17,126 bases of DNA from the NCBI GenBank assembly GCA_026692885.1, contig JAPLNJ010000355.1, positions 1-17,126 of the forward strand, given 5' to 3'. The notes under the pieces are model-generated. The model had not been told where the DNA came from, ran no database searches, and worked only from the letters and a program-made list of their open reading frames with translations. Below, piece by piece: positions 14,167-17,126 of the stretch. A program made the position numbers and the translations under genes. This DNA is from Planctomycetota bacterium (lineage in GTDB: Bacteria; Planctomycetota; Planctomycetia; Pirellulales; Pirellulaceae). How positions within the stretch are numbered: position 1 is the first letter of the stretch; each line of letters starts with the position of its first letter.

Positions 14167-15290
14167 ACCAGATTTCCGCTGACGCGGCGGATCAAGTGAC
14201 GCATCTCCAACACGCTAATCGTGGCCAGGACGCGGTGAATCGGCAGACCGCTGTTCACAACTACCGCATCGATGCTGGTCGCCTCGCTCTCGATGACATC
14301 CAGCACTTGGCGTTCCTGGTCGTTCAGCTGCAGTTCTGCCGGATGGTGCACCACGCGCCCGTCGGACCGCGGGGCGGCTTCCACCAGCGGCCCCAGTTCT
14401 TCGAGCACGTCGTCGACGCATTCGACCAGTTTCGCGCCGTCGCGTAACAGGCGATGGCAACCTCGCGAGACACGACTGTCCACGCGGCCCGGCACGGCGA
14501 AGACCTCGCGGCCTTGCTCCATCGCGTGCTGGGCGGAAATCAGGGCTCCCGAACGTTCGGCCGCCTCGACCACGATCACGCCCAGACTGAGGCCGGTAAT
14601 CAGCCGATTGCGTTGCGGGAACATACCGCTCTTGGGCTGAAATCGCGGCGGATTCTCGCTGATGACCGCCCCGGCTTGGCGAATTTTCTCCGCCAGTTCG
14701 CCATGCTCTGGCGGGTAGATGTTCACCACGCCGCCGCCCAGCACCGCCAGAGTTCGCCCGCCAGCGGCCAACGCCCCCTGATGGGCCGCCGCGTCGATGC
14801 CCCGCGCCAAGCCGCTGACGATCGTCAAGCCGGCCCGGGCTAAGCCATTGGCCAAACGCTCCGCTTGCAGTCGGCCGTAGCTCGTGGCATGACGTGTACC
14901 GACGATCGCGATGGCCATAGCGTCATCCGGCTTCAGGTCGCCTCGCAGAAATAACACGGCCGGTGGGTTATGGATCTCTTTCAGCAGTCGAGGATACTCC
15001 GGGTCCGAGTCCGTCAGGATCGTCACGCCGTGCTCCCGACAGACCTGCAGCTCGGCCTCCACATCCACGGTCTCGCCCGCCGACAGGATGCAGTGTGTCA
15101 GCTGCGGGCCGACGCCGGGAACTCGCCGCAATTCGCTCGGGGCGGCCGCCAAAACCGCCGCCGACGACCCGAAATGCTCCAGCAATGCCTTGCGGGTCAG
15201 CGGCCCCACGCCGGGCACCAAGGCCAGCCGTAGCGTCGCTTCCAGAGAATCGCCCGACTCAGGCGGCAGCAGGGATGGCTGGTCCGACAA
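14154..15290 (-). CDS. dprA: DNA-processing protein DprA
   Basis: This 378-residue DprA/Smf protein has a helix-hairpin-helix N-terminal region (LALVPGVGPLTRKALLEHFGS, then LRRVPGVGP). The Rossmann-like core follows with IVGTRHATSYGR, SGLARGIDAAAHQGAL, VLGGGVVNIYPPEH, FPQRNRLITGLS, EAAERSGALISA and GREVFAVPG. A C-terminal winged-helix domain covers about 315-378 (LNDQERQVLDVI...). DprA loads RecA onto incoming single-stranded DNA during natural transformation. The start is TTG 15290, decided by GAGGAG eight bases upstream; no ATG fits the conserved N-terminus better. The gene has no partner on its strand within the window. Confidence 0.95.
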   Translation of the reverse strand: MSDQPSLLPPESGDSLEATLRLALVPGVGPLTRKALLEHFGSSAAVLAAAPSELRRVPGVGPQLTHCILSAGETVDVEAELQVCREHGVTILTDSDPEYPRLLKEIHNPPAVLFLRGDLKPDDAMAIAIVGTRHATSYGRLQAERLANGLARAGLTIVSGLARGIDAAAHQGALAAGGRTLAVLGGGVVNIYPPEHGELAEKIRQAGAVISENPPRFQPKSGMFPQRNRLITGLSLGVIVVEAAERSGALISAQHAMEQGREVFAVPGRVDSRVSRGCHRLLRDGAKLVECVDDVLEELGPLVEAAPRSDGRVVHHPAELQLNDQERQVLDVIESEATSIDAVVVNSGLPIHRVLATISVLEMRHLIRRVSGNLVSRV

Positions 15291-15298
15291 GGTTCTGA

Positions 15299-15304
15299 CT
15301 CCTC
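15299..15304 (-). promoter_or_regulatory. Ribosome binding site GAGGAG for dprA
   Basis: On the minus strand GAGGAG lies eight bases before TTG 15290, supporting a TTG start for dprA. Confidence 0.75.
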
Positions 15305-15331
15305 AGGTGGCCGTAGCCAAACAAGTCTCGT

Positions 15332-15406
15332 CTGCCGGACGGGATCGATCTGCTGCGGCGATTGACATGGCTGGCGTCCAAGACACCTTCAGGTCCCGTC
15401 CGGCAG
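15332..15406. repeat. Inverted repeat CTGCCGGACGGGA
   Basis: CTGCCGGACGGGA (15332-15344) pairs exactly with TCCCGTCCGGCAG (15394-15406) across 49 bases. It is probably another dispersed palindromic element and lies in the leader region of dprA. Confidence 0.65.
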
Positions 15407-15580
15407 CCGGAACCTACAACTTACCCCACGCCCCGACAGATTTCTAGGGCATCGCCGCACGCAGCCACCCTGCTGCTAGCATTTCGCAAGGTTGCGATGA
15501 AAGCCGCTGCTCGGTAGTTACCGCTCGCGGATCAGAGGGGCACATCCTACGTGGTCGTCAAATTCGACAAATCGCATTGG

Positions 15581-15610
15581 TTGCCGATATCGCCCCCTGG
15601 CCTCTATACT
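15581..15610 (+). promoter_or_regulatory. Sigma70-type promoter for the exported HEAT-like protein
   Basis: TTGCCG (15581-15586) and TATACT (15605-15610) are separated by 18 bases. Transcription would begin near 15617, giving a leader of about 35 bases to ATG 15652. This argues against GTG 15619 as the start codon. Confidence 0.65.
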
Positions 15611-15651
15611 GAAATAGGGTGCAGATCAGCCGCAGCTTGGTGCCGAACAAG

Positions 15652-16878
15652 ATGATGATGCGATCCCGGTTCCTGACCTTCAGTGCGGTGTGCTGTCTTC
15701 TGGCGTCTGTGCGCGCCGCCGGAGCCGCTGTGTTCGTGCTGGCCAACGGCGGCCGGATCGAAGGTCAATTGCTCAATCCGGACGAGAAGCCCCGCGAGAC
15801 CTTCGTGGTGAAGACGGTCAGCGGTGGTCAGTTCACGCTCCGCAAGACGCAAGTCGAACGGGTGGAGGAGAAGTCGGAAGCTCTCCAGTGGTACGAGTCC
15901 GCCCTGCCCAAAGTGCTGAACACCGTGGACGGTCATGGGGCGCTGGCCGAGCAGTGCCAGGAACGCGGTCTGAAGGTCCAGCGAGAATTTCACCTGCAGC
16001 AAGTCTTGGAGCTGGACCCGAACCAGAAGGAAGCCCGCTGGGGCTTGGGGTACAGCAAGGTCGAAGGTCGGTGGGTCAAGGCGGACGAGTTCATGGCCAG
16101 TCAGGGCTATGTGCGGTTTCGCGGCACGTGGCGAATCGCGCAAGACGCCGCCTTGGAGGAACGGGCGGAGCGCGAAGAAAAGTTGGCCAAGGAGTGGAAG
16201 CAGAAGCTGAAGCATTGGTGCACCTCGATCACTAAGTCGCGAGGCAACGAGCAGGCCGCGCTGGACAACCTTCGTGCCCTTGACGATCCTCGCGCATCCG
16301 CGGCCCTGGCCGACACCCTGCTCGACGAGAACACACCCGCTGAACTGAAAAAAGTCTGTATCGAAGTGCTAGGCAAACTGCGGACGCCCGTCGCCGTGAC
16401 CGCTTTCATCAACCGAGCGTTGTACGACTCGGACGCAAACGTCCGGGACACCTGCCTGGATCAGTTAACCAAGTTTGGGACGCTGCAAGCGGTACGGGCG
16501 TTCGAAAAACTGCTGCATGCGGCGGACAATCAAAAGGTGAACCTCGCCGCGACGTGCCTGGGGACCCTGCGCGACCCGGAACCTACGCTGCCGCTGATCA
16601 ATGCCCTGGTTACCGAGCATAAATTCAAGGTGCAGACGGGCGGCAATCCCGGCCAGATGAGTCTGGGCTTCGGCAGCGGTCCCGGCGGCGGAGGCAACTC
16701 CTTCAGCGCGGGCGGGGGTACTCAGATCGTCAAGAAGCAACTGCGCAACGAAGCGGTGCTCAGCGCCCTGGTCGCCATCCATCCCGGCGTCAACTTCGGC
16801 TACGACATCGATCGCTGGAAACGCTGGTACGTCGAGCAGAAGACGCCCACCATCGTCAGCCTCCGCCGAAATGACTGA
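15652..16878 (+). CDS. Exported HEAT-repeat-like protein
   Basis: This protein of about 408 residues begins at a run of three ATG codons (15652, 15655, 15658). The signal peptide MMMRSRFLTFSAVCCLLASV ends near AAGA/A. After it comes a short beta region (LANGGRIEGQLLNPDEKPRETFVVKT), then a helical stretch with VLELDPNQKEARWGLGY and a charged coiled-coil-like patch (LEERAEREEKLAKEWKQKL). HEAT-like repeats follow: DDPRASAALADTLLDENTPAELKKV, GKLRTPVAVTAFINRALYDSDANVRDTCLDQL and FGTLQAVRAFEKLLHAADNQKVN, cited here by their positions between codons for about residues 205-330. A Gly-rich insert (FGSGPGGGGNSFSAGGG) precedes the C-terminus. HEAT repeats bind proteins; the partner is unknown. GTG 15619 opens the same frame but would sit at the predicted transcription start and spoil the signal peptide. 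Confidence 0.82.
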   Translation: MMMRSRFLTFSAVCCLLASVRAAGAAVFVLANGGRIEGQLLNPDEKPRETFVVKTVSGGQFTLRKTQVERVEEKSEALQWYESALPKVLNTVDGHGALAEQCQERGLKVQREFHLQQVLELDPNQKEARWGLGYSKVEGRWVKADEFMASQGYVRFRGTWRIAQDAALEERAEREEKLAKEWKQKLKHWCTSITKSRGNEQAALDNLRALDDPRASAALADTLLDENTPAELKKVCIEVLGKLRTPVAVTAFINRALYDSDANVRDTCLDQLTKFGTLQAVRAFEKLLHAADNQKVNLAATCLGTLRDPEPTLPLINALVTEHKFKVQTGGNPGQMSLGFGSGPGGGGNSFSAGGGTQIVKKQLRNEAVLSALVAIHPGVNFGYDIDRWKRWYVEQKTPTIVSLRRND

Positions 16879-17126
16879 AGTGACGGGAGAAGCGGAGAGA
16901 CGAAGGTGACGCGAGATATGCCTCGCCCCGGTACTCCGTTGGAAAAGCCGGGGTGAGGGGCGAATCAGCATCTTCTGACAACTGACCTGGCCCGCGAAAA
17001 ATTGTATCCCAGCGAGTCCTTGCCATGGCGATATCTGGTCCGGCTTTTGTTCCAGCTTGGCATGTTGGGTCCCCATCCGGGCTCGCCCCGGTGGAATTGG
17101 GTTTCGGGCACTACGTCGGCAGACGC
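16879..17126. other. Right-edge region without a certain gene
   Basis: Apart from the hairpin, nothing here is clear. A plus-strand frame containing LPWRYLVRLLFQLGMLGPHPG is open from about 16980 to the edge, and another begins at ATG 17024. Either could be the start of a gene that continues outside, but neither has a good RBS. Confidence 0.35.
16921..16958 (+). terminator. Terminator-like hairpin CCTCGCCCCGG / CCGGGGTGAGG
   Basis: Arms 16921-16931 and 16948-16958 pair over 11 bases with one G-U, around a 16-base loop, about 40 bases after the HEAT-like gene. There is no T-run, so it may instead be a dispersed repeat or a weak terminator. Confidence 0.45.

Larger units (their letters stand above)
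15291..15651. other. Divergent intergenic region upstream of dprA and the HEAT-like gene
   Basis: This 361-base gap contains an inverted repeat (15332-15406), a small TCGCAA/TTGCGA hairpin (15484-15497) and a good plus-strand promoter (15581-15610). No small gene is supported, and no promoter for dprA stands out. Confidence 0.6.

Noticed and set aside
13921..14199. Plus-strand ORF beginning MVVRLLFMATGGLVISAVALGS
   Set aside because: The signal-like start is suggestive, but there is no RBS, the second half is the 23-base duplication, and it ends antisense inside dprA. Possibly a decayed gene; not supported.
15619..15651. GTG 15619 as start of the HEAT-like protein
   Set aside because: It would coincide with the predicted transcription start and add residues before an otherwise typical signal peptide.

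Overview
The window is GC-rich and most likely from a member of the Planctomycetota, perhaps Pirellulales-like. This is inferred from gene content (an RDD / SpoIIM-like / DUF4129 / DUF4350 membrane operon, an exported HEAT-like protein) and from many short palindromic repeats, including one that puts an 'MDFQSVQDGLEIHPT' reading into a coding region. No rRNA, tRNA, CRISPR array, transposase or reverse transcriptase was found.

Left third (1-6595): a divergent, conflict-system-like locus. On the minus strand, a caspase-like CHAT protease gene overlaps a MoxR-type AAA+ ATPase gene by 4 bases; the ATPase gene runs off the left edge. Facing away on the plus strand is a 1267-residue protein with a CoxE/vWA-like N-terminal half and two C-type-lectin-fold FGE-sulfatase domains. 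The last 38 codons of each FGE domain form a pair of hypervariable segments. Between the two copies, 26 codons are identical base for base, 12 codons all change the amino acid, and no codon differs only silently. Immediately upstream, silent differences are common. This is the pattern of diversity-generating retroelement (DGR) variable regions. I infer a protease/AAA+/sensor system whose lectin-like sensor is diversified twice in one polypeptide, with template repeat and reverse transcriptase elsewhere in the genome.

Centre (6596-12428): about 780 bases of nested palindromic repeats, then a five-gene minus-strand membrane operon (RDD, SpoIIM-like, six-TM protein, DUF4129, DUF4350) with overlapping or closely spaced genes. 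The MoxR and DUF58 genes that often complete such sets are absent; a broken lipoprotein-like reading frame and repeats follow instead.

Right third (12429-17126): a composite 7-base tandem array in the divergent gap, an SDR oxidoreductase, a 29-residue very basic ribosome-associated-type protein, dprA (TTG start, minus strand), and an exported HEAT-like protein with a good sigma70-type promoter. The last 250 bases hold a terminator-like hairpin and no certain gene.
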